Of a stretch of 64,000 nucleotides of DNA, positions 42,336-55,400 are shown piece after piece. The notes below the pieces were generated by a model that was not told the DNA's origin, searched no databases, and saw only the letters and a list, made by a program, of their open reading frames with translations. Positions within the stretch are counted from its first letter, which is position 1, and each line of letters begins with the position of its first letter. The stretch comes from Pithys albifrons albifrons. Taxonomy: Eukaryota; Chordata; Aves; Passeriformes; Thamnophilidae. The stretch covers positions 14,349,566 to 14,413,565 of the forward strand of contig NC_092467.1 of the NCBI RefSeq assembly GCF_047495875.1. Direction: 5' to 3'. The position numbers and the translations under genes were made by a program.

Positions 42336-44491
42336 GGAGCTTTTGAGACCTCCAGAGCATATACTTTTGTGTCTTTGTTTTAAATAAATCTTTTAAAAAT
42401 AACAAGTAATATAAAGTTATCTGATATTAAAAAGGCTCAATTCCAGTATTTTTTCTGTTGTAACTCCCTACTACAAATGTTATATCACACAAAACACTCC
42501 ACTGTAAGGAATCATTGCTGAATCGAAATTCTGCATGAGGATTTTCTCCCCAGAGTCCAAATGTTGCTCTTTGTTTGATGAGCTCTCTGGAGAGATTTTT
42601 CATAGTTAACTTTAAGACTTTCTCGTAGGAGCGGGAAGAGGCTGTGCTGTGGAGGGACCCACAGCAGCCACTGCTGGTGCTTGGGTTCAGGCACTGGGCT
42701 GTCCACACATGCTGGACTGCTATTCCAGAGTTGCTCCTCATCCAAGCTTTGTTGATCTCAGATTCGTGTTTTATAAGATGGATTTTCAGAGAACAATTTC
42801 TTTATCAGGCCTATTTCTAAACAAGAAATGTTTTTCTGGTGTAACAGAAGGACTCCACATGTGTGCTGTTTCAGAGACTAAAATCACAAATTCTGCTTGA
42901 CTGTGTTATTTCCCTCAGTTTCACTGGAACTTGGGTGCACTTGGTACAGCAAAAATCATTAACTGCTGTCCACAGAAATTGCTGTGAAGATCTGGGTCTT
43001 TCTTGGTGTTCTTTCTTTGTAGAAGTGTATGTGTGTGTAGGAAATGGAACAAAATGGCTGTCACTTCCCATGTGAAAAATGTCTAGAAGCTGGATATAGC
43101 CAAAAGCTGTTTTTTCAGTTGCTCTGTTATGATACCTTCTCCTTTTAGTCTGGAATCTCCAAGCATTTCCTCATAATCATGAGGATATTACAGCAGTTCC
43201 TATCAGTAATGAGATTTAAAAACATTCCCTTCCCTTCTCTTACTGCTTATTCAGAGGCTGGTAGGTGTACTGAGTTGAACAAATTGTTTGAATTGTACTT
43301 AGGCCAACAGAGTTGATGTAAATTACCAAAACATGGGAGACAACTGCCACTAATTAATTTATTGGTGTTTTCCACTCACTTCTCTGGAGCACCTTTAACT
43401 TTGATTGCCTAGGTTGAGCACCTGAATTTTCAGAGTAATAACCATTCCTTACTACTTTAATTAGGCAAATTATAGTTCTCAGTAACTTCAGTTGGGGTTA
43501 ATTGATGAAAGTTCAGGTACTAAGAGTCTCCTTTGTAGTCCAACCCCTCATTGATTATCACAGTCAATTTATCGTTTCCTGGGAAGAATAAAAAAGGTGT
43601 GCAGGCATGTAAGAAAACTTTAACTCTCTTCTTTCCTATTTTATAGAATGTGGGTTTGCAGCATTAATTTTTAAACAAAATTTTAAATTTTAAACAAAAT
43701 ATCTCATTGCAGAAATTCCAACATATCATGTCAGACTGACAGGGACCATGGGAATTGAGCTCTGCCAGATCAGCGGTGCTGTTGAGCTACAATGAAGGTG
43801 CATTTAGGACTATCCTGAGATTATGAAAGCCAGAGCTCAACCATATTTATTTGTTGTGAAGGGAGGGTGTGTATATGGCCCGGTCATACAGAAGATATAG
43901 ATTTTTTTTTGGTAAAAAGAAAATTGAATTGTTAACATTTGCAGAGTTGTGTTTTACATCTCAAAATAATTAATGTGAACAGCTATCTATTTTTGGGTGC
44001 AGAATATTAAAAATTATATTGTAAGAGCAGCATACATACCATGAAATCTACTGAGGACTTTGGTAGTCTATTTTACATGGAATTTGCTAAAATATTGGTG
44101 ATGTGGTTTTACACTCCCACATGGTTTAATAACCAAGAAGTGGAAAACATGTTTTCTGCTGTATTAGTAAAATATGTATATACATTGGCAATCATATGTG
44201 TAGGAAACGATCATGCCTCAAAGCTTAACAGATTGGAAAAAAAAATAAAATATTTTACCCAAGAAATGATTTTGTAGTGATTTTTAAGGATGATGGTAGT
44301 ATGGAACATTTGCACAGTCAAGTGAATGTTGTCAGGGGTGCAGACATTTTCAAAATAGTCTTAATTGCCTGATAATACCTCAAAGCCTTTATAGGAAAAT
44401 ACAGTCATTCCCATCAACCTGCCTTAAGTCATGAATTGTAAAGACAAAGAGTGGAGACTGGCAAGGCATTGTATTTCCTGATCCAATTTCT
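42336..44491 (+). other. Intergenic, no gene seen
   Basis: AT-rich DNA with no recognisable gene. Open frames at 42427-42900 overlap on both strands and look accidental. Confidence 0.55.
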
Positions 44492-44531
44492 TTTTTGGTT
44501 TTTTTTTTGTTTTTTTTTTTTTTTGTTTTTT
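44492..44531 (+). repeat. Poly(T)-rich tract
   Basis: Runs of T interrupted by single or paired G over about 40 bp. It may be the reverse-strand poly(A) tail of a decayed insertion, but no element body is recognisable beside it. Confidence 0.7.
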
Positions 44532-47500
44532 ACTTGGAGGAGGCTGTTCATTAAAGTCAGAGAATCAGATCAGTACAGTAAAGCAGCAGGACAGGTCTAA
44601 GCAGATTTCATGCTGTTGCAGCCTGCACTTTGAAAATTATTGCTTGAGGTGTCAGGGGAAAAAAGATGCACTATTCAAATTGAGAAATTCTAGAGAAATT
44701 CTCTTAAGCATTATCTCTTCTTTACCTGAAAAAATCTTAAATAATTTGGAAGTATGTGAAGGGCTAAGACACAACTTGGGAAGGGCAGTACTTCTTAAGC
44801 ATCTACTCTCCAGGTTCCTTAAAAGCCTGAATCATTCTCTTTTTATCAAAGAGAGAAAATGGGCTAGTGCTGGAGATACACTTTGAAAGGTACCCTGAGA
44901 TGGGTTTTGTTTAATTAAATGATGTCAATACAGATTTGACTATGTAATTTTTTTTTTGTTTCTACATATAGCTATTGATGTGGGAGTTTCTAAGAAAGTG
45001 TTTTGATCAATAGTCATCTTCACTAGAACAAGTTTGGAAGTACAAAGCGCTTCCATTTTATTAACAGTGTTTGATCCATGACTAATTGCTTTTATCCTGT
45101 AAAGCTGTGTTTCTGTAAATGTATCTTGATGGTTTTAACGAGTGCTTTTAAAGTCTGAAACTAAACCTATAGCAGTATGAGCAAACTCTTATTTCAGTGG
45201 TTCAGTTTTCCCCCTTTTTTGTCTATTTTTAAGGCTTTTAGTTATTACTGCAGCATCTCAGAAACATGAGATACCCCACAGTGAAAATGAGAAGACAGGC
45301 TCTTCATTCAAGTAAGTTACATCAGGTTCTATTCTGGCATGTGACAGTGGTCACTTTGCAGAGCCCTCACAGCTGGATGGAAGCTGAATTTCAGTGACTG
45401 GTTTGCAAACAGGGCATAGGGGCTGTAATGAGATGAGCTGTATGCAAGTGAATCTTTTATCATTCAGCATCAGTAGCTGAGGTTTTGAAAAACAGGAAAC
45501 TGTTCCAGGGTGGAGACTGCAAAAGCACCCACTATTCTTCAGAGGAATTGTGTGAAATGCTTAGGTTTCTGTAACCATAGTTTTCTGTAACGTAGCTGGG
45601 GTTTGTTGTTTCAAATGGAAGGCCCTGCCTCCCTTTGCTCCCCAAAATGCTGCGTATAAAAAACTTAGAGGGAAATTTCCAGTGACCTATTGCATTGTTT
45701 TAACATTACTTTTCCTAGCAAAGGCTGCTTGTCTTGGCAGTCATTCACAATTCTGAAGTGCTTCCAAAGGACGATAAGGCTCCATCCTCTTTGCATTGGT
45801 CCAAAAGAATCAAAATTCAATGGCTAGTTCCAATCCTTGAGAATAACTTTCTGAAGTCACAGCAAGTAAAGAACTTGCAATGCCTGATTGATGGCCCAGA
45901 ATAAGAAAATCTCATGTATCTTTGTATGGTCAACTCACTCTGGTCACATATTTTTCTGTAGAGAAGCAAATAAAATAATATTTGTTTCTCTCAACTGCCC
46001 TAATTTTTTTCCCCAAATAATGTTATCTCTATGATTACTATTACTGTTGTTGTTGCTACTGTTAATGTTGTTATTTTTATTATTAACTCTGATGCTTTAG
46101 TACTTAACAATGTTAATAGACATTTATAAAAATATGACTAAAATATAAAATAAAAATCTAAGCTAGGATAGGAAATTAAATGTATTACACAGGGTAACAA
46201 GGTCAGCAGGGGTATTGAAAACAATTGTGTACCTGCACCAGGGAGATGAGTTTTGTATTCTGTTGGAGAACACACATGACAATCATGTCAAAATCAAACA
46301 AGATATGGGTGAATATTTATTGGGTTTTAACTAAAAATGTTTTCCAACCATTTTTTAAAGGAAACTGAAATTGAGATTGGGTTCTCTCTTTGCTTGTATA
46401 TGTGTTTTCTGTGCCCTGTAGAGAATATTGAAGATAGATGAAATTCAACATGTAGGTACATGGGCTCAACATTTGAGCTACCCAGAAGGGTTCTAATAGA
46501 ACTTGGAACATTGTAGCATTTTTTCTCCCTTTGCTACTACAGTTAAGCCTTTAACATTCTTGTGTAGTTCATTCAGGGTGAGTGTTTTCCATCACAGCTT
46601 GAATAGCAGCACACCTTTCCTTTGAGCTTCTCAGACAAGGCAAATGGCAGTTTCCATCAGAGACAGCAGCCTTTGGCCTTCACTTACACATGCATAAACA
46701 ACCTGGTGATACTGGCATTCACCAGCACAGCGAGAAAAACATTTATAAATGAACATAAATTTAAATATACCAGAGATAAGATATAAATTCCCTGTCTTAT
46801 GGAGAACAGGACTAATAAGCTCATTGTTGAAATGAGTCTTTTTGTTATGGAGTTTCTTAATACTGACAAAAATAGGTGTATTTTATGTATCTTTACTATA
46901 AGATAGATTGTAGAAGATATTTTCAGAAGCAATGCAGCATATAGATAAATTGCTAAGTGAAAACTTTTTCTAAAACATCACAGCACAGAGCATTTATGTA
47001 TTATAAGTATAGGACATAAGGTTTTGTGTTGTAAGGGGTTTTAAAATGTAACTGGAACAGAATATTCTTTCAAAGGGACACAGTGTGATGGGGTTAAACT
47101 GCAGACACAAGCACTGAATTGTAGGACGTGTGTTGGTGTCTATATGTCAGCTCACACAGTTAGTGAAGTTCAATAAAACTGGTCTGGGAGGAATGCATAA
47201 AAAATAAAAAATTAAGTTTTTACACAGCAATGATTTTAAACTCTAGACTATCATTAACCTTAAATTCAATTTTTTAAAATGTTTTTTATTCTGTCTACTG
47301 TGCTTCAATAAGTAAAAATGCCTCGCATTTCCAGTCAAATGTTTCGCATTTCCTTGAATTAAGTAGGTTTTGATTTCTCAAACAGATACTGTCTGATTAT
47401 ATTATAATTTGTAGCTGGGAAACTTTCAGGAAGTTTCTGGCTGTTTTCAGAGATAAAATGCTCAAATTATCCAAATTTATATGCTCCAGTATTTGCCAGT

Positions 47501-49005
47501 CTGTGTGTTCATTTTTCATTCTGCATGGGGTTTGACTTTTTAATAAAAATTTGTGCTTTTTCACTGTTGAAGGAAAAATCTCTGGAGTAAAGTAAGAAGG
47601 AAGTTATGCTTCAAGTAAGGGGACATAATATTCTCGGAAAAAGTGACATATTTAAAACAGAGCATGATGACCCTGACCCATTATGTGCAGCCTTTGTCTT
47701 CTGCTGAAGCAACTGCTTTTGATTCCTGCTGTGAGTTAAAACACTGGACTGAGAGTAAATGTTGCTGTTGTGGCAAATGATCTGATCCTCAGGCAGGCTT
47801 TTCCAGAGTGTGCTCCTGTCTTGCAGTTCTGCCCTGGGAATGATGGGGATTTCTGTCCAGGTGGCCAACTTTGTCAGGACAATAAATTGATGTTCTTTCT
47901 TCTCCATTCTGGAGGAAGTGTGGAGGAGGGAAGATGGTCTTCCTTCCAGAGGACATTTGCCTTTGCCATAGTGATAGAAAAAGCTGATGAAAAAAGAACC
48001 CGCAAAACAGAAGGGTCAGAAAACTTATGGCAAAGGAAAAAACAATGGGAATATTGTATATGTCAGGACTCTGGTTGCCATTTCGTAAACAACCTTCTTC
48101 CTATTTTTGTGCATTTTACTTGGATATCCTGTTTCTTTCTTTATCCCCTATGTGACATTGGGATTTTGAAAAGGACTGAAGCCATAGAAGGGTTTAATTT
48201 ATGGTTTCTTTTGTAGAGATTCTCCTGCAAAAATTGAGAAATGTTTGAAGAGTAATAATAAATGCTACTAAAATGGTCAATGTCAACTTTCTCCCAGGAA
48301 AAGAATAGAAAGAAACTCAACAGAAAATAGTGATTTTGACTGCATGCATTAGAGATCTACTGTTTCATATATTTCATCTGAAACATCTTTGCATTTTGAG
48401 ATTAGTTTTGACAGGATCTTCAAGTTGTGCTGCAAAGCCTACTTCTACTCCTTAGGTAAAGATGTTTATTCTTTCTGAAAAAATTAACAAAGTTTTCTAC
48501 TGTGGCCAAGAACCTTCTGAGCTACAGCCAAGCTTATTTCTTGAGCCATGGGCTGAGTGGTCCAGCATGGCAGGAGCTCATCTAAAAAGTAAAGAATCAT
48601 GTTCTTCATTTTTTCAGTTACACCAATCCTTGTCAGCAAAGAAGCTTTTTAGCCTTTCAGTTATTTCAGTTTGTAACAGCGGCAAATGTAGTATTTCCAA
48701 TGCTAAGAAATCATTCTGTAAGACCTTACACAGCTTAGAGAATGATGCAAAATCTAATAGTTTATCTAGAAGATTCTCTGTTGAAGTCCAGAATGAAAAC
48801 CTAAGTAAGAAGGTGACATGGTTAACTTAGGGAAACTTCAGAGGTGAAGGGCCCACAGGCAGCTTTGTAACCATTGAAGTGCAAAGTCAGTGGATGACAA
48901 GGCAGCCAAAATGGGGTGCTGGGACTCAAAGATGTCCTGGGAGTAGCACATTAGTAGCACTTCGCAGGCAGCACCCGCTGTTGTACAATTCAAAACTTGA
49001 CAGTC
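44532..49005 (+). other. Intergenic, no gene seen
   Basis: AT-rich DNA with a loose TTG/TTA-rich stretch at about 46030-46090. Two medium open frames (47770-48216 and 48462-48830, both +) have no recognisable protein. Confidence 0.55.
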
Positions 49006-49093
49006 TCTGTGCAAAATTGGGCTGCTCAGAAAAGGTTATGTGATAAATTTCAGTGGCATTCTACACTCATGAATGACAGAAATAATTATTTTG
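49006..49093 (+). repeat. 88-bp direct repeat, copy R1
   Basis: Aligns without gaps to 49321-49408, with roughly 80% identity by eye. Both copies share the core AATTGGGCTGCTCAGAAA. Bases outside the 88 bp do not match. Confidence 0.8.
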
Positions 49094-49102
49094 TGGAGTT
49101 AC

Positions 49103-49121
49103 GGTTAGGGTTAGGGTTAGG
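49103..49121 (+). repeat. Short interstitial telomere-like repeat
   Basis: GGTTAGGGTTAGGGTTAGG is three telomere hexamers in register. Degenerate units (GTTAGGATTAGG) follow at about 49134-49146. It lies between the two 88-bp repeats. Confidence 0.85.
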
Positions 49122-49320
49122 CTTCTCTTTTGTGTTAGGATTAGGCTTTGGGTGTTTTTTTACTCTTCATGGCGCAGCATCATTAGCACCTGAGAGCCCA
49201 AGGCTGCCACCTTTTCTCTTGGCACAAAGCCCAGTCCCTCCTTGGCACCAGTGGGGCTGGGAAATTGCCGTTTTCCAGCCAAGAGTTGAAGACGGACCAA
49301 GATCCCTCTTCGAAAAGGAA

Positions 49321-49408
49321 TCTGTGCACAATTGGGCTGCTCAGAAATGCTTATTTGATAAAGTTCTGTGTCATTCTGAATTGAGGAATTGCAGAAATTA
49401 TTATTTTG
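49321..49408 (+). repeat. 88-bp direct repeat, copy R2
   Basis: Gap-free partner of 49006-49093, starting 315 bp downstream. The 227 bp between the copies are unique and richer in GC than the surroundings. Confidence 0.8.
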
Positions 49409-52400
49409 CTTCTGCATGAAGAAAAATATTTTGCAGTTGTAGTGCAGGGGAGATGTCTATAAGGCAGCAGGGTTGCGTTTAAATTAGTAGAGCAGGGCAG
49501 GTGTTTCTTGAGTTCTAACTGGACTAGTGTTAATGAATAGTATTAAATTGTATTTTCCTATGCTGTTTACGATAGGGTTTTCAAAGGCTACAAGGTTTAG
49601 AAATACATGTCAGTAAATTTGTATTTCCAAAGCTCTTAGATATTTCACAGATTTCTTTGTATTTACTCATAGGATTTTTCTTGTATTGAATTACGCTTTC
49701 AAAAACACTAGTGCAATGTAATGTGGCCATCTCTCTCCCTGTGTAAGCGACTGTATCACTTGTGCTTGCACCATTCACTCTCAAGCTTTTATTTTTTTAA
49801 TCTGCTTTTGGTCAGTTTCAGAGATGGGATTCTGGCATGAAAAATTCTGACTGGGGGTGTTTATGTATTCTGATAAAAGTGTAGGTTTGATTAACCAAAG
49901 CCTTAGTGGTGTCTCTAAGTCTGGATACATTATCTGTCCATGTCTGTCTCCTTTTAACAACTACACTGACGAGCACATTTAAACAGGATTTTAATTCTGA
50001 CACATTGGAGATGGAGGAATAGGAGTGAGATCTGGAGTACTAGCTGTCCTCTGGCCAACTTTCCATGATTCTTACTGGGATTTGGAGGAATATTGAATTA
50101 ACTGGAAAAACCCTCTTCCTCTTGCAAAAGCAGACTTTTATGTCAAAAGTTTTGGTGTAGAGTTGCATTTCTTTTATTATATGATGGAAAAGATAATAAG
50201 CAAATAGTTCTAAATGTAAGGGAGAAATAGCAGCAACAGAACTTACGTATGAAGAAGTTTTGCTTTTGTGGAAGAAGTTAAGTGTAACCTCCAACCCAAA
50301 GCATGTAATGTATTTTGTAATATTTGTAAATAAGAATAAGAGAATATTCGCTATAATAGTTTTCATTTGAACTGAATCATCTATATGTAAAAGGACCATT
50401 TGTTCTTTTACTTAAGGCACTTAATAAGACAAAACTGTTTTCCTAAATTATGAGAGATACTGAAGGCAATACTAGTTAATGTTTCCCAAATTTTCTTTAA
50501 TCTCTATTTCCTGTTTTCCATTTTGTCCCATTTTTTGTTCTTTTATCTATTTGTATGCATTTTGTGTTTTATGGAGCAACTGTAAATGATTTCTTGTTTG
50601 TCAGAAAAGATTTTAAGTTTTAGCATAAGAACTTAGAATGTTTGAAATAACCCGTTTTACTGTTCTTTGGAATAGCCTCTCATTATGTGAATTCTGGAAA
50701 TTTTACAAAGAAATCTGTAGCTGAGTCTGACATTCACACACACCTGGAATAGTGAGTTTTTCAGAGAAGCACCTGTGTAATCTATCTCTGTTTAAAGCAC
50801 TATTATATTGGCAGGAATGGTAGATTTCTCTTTAACAGAAAGATCTTAAAGCTGCCTGGGACTGCTGGGTAATTCCTGTATGTGCCTATGGGAAGGAGGA
50901 AGGTGCTGTCACTGTTCCTGAACACTTCTGTATGTTGGAAACCCACATGTGACAGCCTACACTCTGTCACTGCAGGCTCTTGACATTCCATGTGCTTGAG
51001 AGCACACTGAATAATGTAAACATTTTGGGTTTGAGACACAGAGACCAATTACAGCCAGGATGAAACTGCAGCTTCTCAATCACAGGCTTGCATTGTGTTT
51101 AACCTTCAGTGTCCTTAAGGAGTTACTGAGATCTTGTCACAACTCTAACTACTTGTAACTTGGTTATCATGAGATTGCTCAGAAATCACAGACAACTTCC
51201 TGCTTGGTTTCATGTACTGTTTCTTCTAACTATATCATGACAGGATTGCCAGGTGTTCACAATGGTTCTCCTTATAGCTATGTGCCAGAAAAGTGCTATT
51301 CACAGGCAAGTCCAATAGATAATTGTGTCTGTCAGTCAAACACTAACTTAGTTGTCTGAGTTTTTGTTTTAGTTTTCCATCTAAGAAAGCATTGGAAGGA
51401 TAAACTGAATCTATAATACAAATCCTGGAGAAAACAGGTGAATGCCATAGTATGGAATGCATTTATTGAAACATTAAATTTTATTAAGAGGAATAAGAAC
51501 ATAAAAGATTGAGGTAAGTTTACAGATAATTCACAGAAACAAAACTAACTTCACAGCTGGCGGAATCATCAACTGCTCATATATTCATAACAATCTGCAG
51601 CTTTAGTCTAAATTATTATAATTTTTCAACTGTACTGTCCAATCCTTTTGAAAACTTAGAAAGCAGTTGTTTCTTGTACTAAAACAGTAATATGATGATC
51701 TAGTAGAAACTAATAAACAGTGAAGATTAATTTAGTGATTGCTTTCCCCCGGGTAGTTACAGATTTTTAAACACACACTGTAAACTTTTCAATCTTGTGA
51801 TAAATTTCTGTTCATTCTTGTAAGCATTCTGTGCTATAGATGTCACCTGAAAATCTGTCCTCCTTTATTTTAGATGTGCAAACATTCTAGCAATCTTTAA
51901 AAATAAATTTTATCTAGTAATTTTCCAATTAATAAATTGCATATAAAATAAATGTTATAAACATTCCAATTAATAAACACAATAGGCATAATAAAGGGAA
52001 ATTTTTTTTCTAAAATTTTCTGAGGTCCTTATGTGCTGATAGATTGTATTTGATAGGTAATGGCACATTTTGTGAAATCATAAGCCACAGTGGAATCCAT
52101 ATACTAACCTTGGTGGTAGAATGAAAATCTCTTCATATCATGAAATTTTATACAGTGATGGCACAAGATATCTGAGAGTGCAAGAAAAACGGAGTCAGCA
52201 GCTGGATCTTGATGCCATAGCAGATGAATCATTATAATAAAGTGTAATAATACATCACCTATAGGCTGATAGATTTAGATCAAACACCATAGATCAGTAA
52301 CAAAGAATTACTACAGTGTATTTCTTTTCAGTGTGAGATAATTGTATTATATTCATTCAAATAATCTAGGAAACTCAGTGTAAGATAACTTGCTTAACAT

Positions 52401-55400
52401 CTTAATGAATTCACCCTCCCATGTCTCTGAAAATTCCTGTGCCTTCATCCTCTTGGTCTTGCAGATACCAAGTCACGATGCTACCTGATATCCTGCATGC
52501 AGAAATATGTTACAGAGGTAAGACTAATCTCAAGCTCATGAGCCTACCAGCACTTAACTGTATTTGATCCTTGATCCACAACAGGATTCAACACTGCATA
52601 TACAACATTTACATCTTCCTTATCTTTTAGAAACTGTCCATTGTACAGAATTGTTCTCTTTCCTGTTAGGATTGCCCAGCTTTCAGGTGCACTCCCTTGC
52701 AGGAGCTGCATGGTCGTCTGGCTTCGTCAATAGTGATTTCATTCAACGGAGAGAGAACCTTGGCCAGAAAACCATACAGGCAGAGCACTTGTCTGATCTG
52801 AGCTTTTGAAAGAGAGGTATCAATATCTATTCCTCATGATATGGAGCTCACTATAGTCAGAAATTAAGTCAAACAAGGCAAAACTTATCCAGCCAAAAGG
52901 GTCAGCCATTAAACCATCTGTTATGTTACTTATGATTTGATATTCACACACAATTCTTGGGAAATTTCAGGAGGAATCTGTGGCTAAGAAGCATTGGAAT
53001 GCTGGCAGACAAACATTTCTCATACTAACCCAGCACAGACCTTTGTCCTGCCTGTCAGCAATTTCAAACATGTGTCACATTTCTCAAGTTGCCTCTGTTA
53101 TCACTGGAGAGTAACATGGTCTGTGATAGAGGGTGACACAACTATGAAAGTAATTCTGGCTGTATTCTCTGTATCAGACAGCAAGGACTGGGCTTTGATG
53201 CCTCGCCAAGTAACTGTCTGGGAAGGGGAAATAAATTCCAGTAACTCGCATCTTTCTTACCCTTGCCTGTCTAGAAAAACTCAGCTGCTCATGGTTTTTG
53301 TCATTTAGCCCGTTCTACTTTGGCATATTCCTTCCTTGAAAGTGTTAACAAACAAAGCAGTTAAGATGATACCTAACTCTGTGGGGGGGGAAAAGGAAAG
53401 ACAGAAATATTCTAAGTAAAGAAACAGCAGGTTTTTAATTTAGGGTAGAGCACATTAACAGTCAAAGGAAGGGTGCCAGACCCCTAGTAGATTTATAGCT
53501 GTTTTCAAGTGTCATTTGGTTTGTAAGTATGGGTACAGACAGACAAACACACACATGATTTGTACTGTAAAATGCTTTCTCTTGGATACTTATCATTTTG
53601 GCTTGATGGAAGTAAAAATCAGTTTGTTCCCTCTTGTTTCTGTTTGGAGGGTCATTTTCTTTAGAACTTTCAGTCCAGTTCCAGAAAGGGAAAAGTCACA
53701 ACATCTAGGTAAGAGAAAGATTTCCTTATATGTCTTTAAATAAATAAATAAAATAGTGAAACTGCACAATCTCTGTAATTCTTACCCATATGGAAGATAT
53801 AAAAATTATGACTATTGAATCGTGCAATGTTAAGTAATTTAATTCCTTTCTAATACCTGTGTAATCTTTCTACCTGTTAGTAAGCTAGTCCACCTTAGGA
53901 CTACAAAGATAACACTTCTATAATACAAAGCAGCAAAAGTAATATCTATACAGCTGAACATGGTTCTTCAGAATATGAACCATTATAAGAGAAAAAGAAT
54001 ATATTCTGATAGAAAAGTTGAGGGACAATCAATTAGTAGCAATGCAGTTATCAGTAGCCTGTCTAGGAGAATCCAAGTTCTGCATTTCTTCCAGGTGGGA
54101 TGGTCTGTTCCAGTCCTTGCTCTCATCATTCACCTTTGTCTGTCTTGCTCCATAGGGACATACATGTACCTCATGACTAAGGAGCAGGAAAGCGAATAGG
54201 GAAATGATGGATCTACAGTGCATTGGAGAGCAGCTGCTGGTGAGTAACAACAAAGCTGGGTCAAAAAGGTCTCCAGCCCTGTCTTGATAAACTTATTCTA
54301 ATGCTGTGAAATACCAGCCTTACACTGAGGTACACAACAATATTTAGGGGTATTGGAATTTCATGTAGAATGTTGGGGGAATTCAGAAACTTGGTCATAT
54401 TCCTTCTTAAATATTTTTCATATGACTTTATCGTGCCATATCTTCAGTTCTAGCCAGCATCTGTACTTTGACCCATTTGCACTTTGGTCCACTCTATTAT
54501 TTTTACTCTGACCATTTTGAATGAGTTTTGTCTGAAAAAGGTAAGAACAAATGATTTAAACGTGTCTTGGTATATTTGTATCAAAATAAAAGTAGATCTG
54601 AACTCTTACTTCGAAATTCCCAAAGAGATTTTGAATACTCCAAGGCTCATATTTGAATTTGAGTCTTGATATACACTTGATAATATTTTGAGAGGAAAAC
54701 TTCTTTTTTACCTAGGTCACTATGAAAGCAATAGGAGCTCAGTTATCCAGACTAATGAAGTTTGACTTCCAGTACAGTACTTGGAGCTTCAAGTATGTTG
54801 ATTTAAAGGCTATTCAGCTGTTTCACTTTCAGATTCAGCATCACTAAAATCATACTTTTTGTTTTAGAAATAGACTATGGAATTTCCACAGCTTGTTTTT
54901 TGCCAGCAACAAGAGACTAAGATAAAAAGTAGGGACTTTTTTCTCTAGTGGCTTTTATTAATAGATGAACTTCTTTCTGTAAAGGGAAACAGATAATGCT
55001 TCTGAGTAGAAGAAAATAAGAAATTAGTTGTTTTGTAGTCTACACAAGTTATCATACTGCTGTATTTTTTTATCTGGCACATTTGTGGATTCTGGATGCC
55101 TTCAGACTAACCAGACAGGAAGGGTCATAGCTGGGAAGCTGGTGCCTGAGAAGGATAATGAGGAAGTAGATGCATTTATTTTCATATGCAGTATTTAAGA
55201 AATTCCAGAAAAGGGAAAGAAGCAGATGATAAAACTTTTGCAAGGTGTTTCTTTTTTTTTCCTTTTTGCAATAGATGACAAGTTAAAAGTGGAGTACGAT
55301 TGCAAGGTGTGATGTGGGTTACAGGGTAATGCGTTGGTGTTCTTTTTGTAGTTAGGTACAAAGTTACAGTTCCTGAAACAGACACAACCCCTTAAATAGA

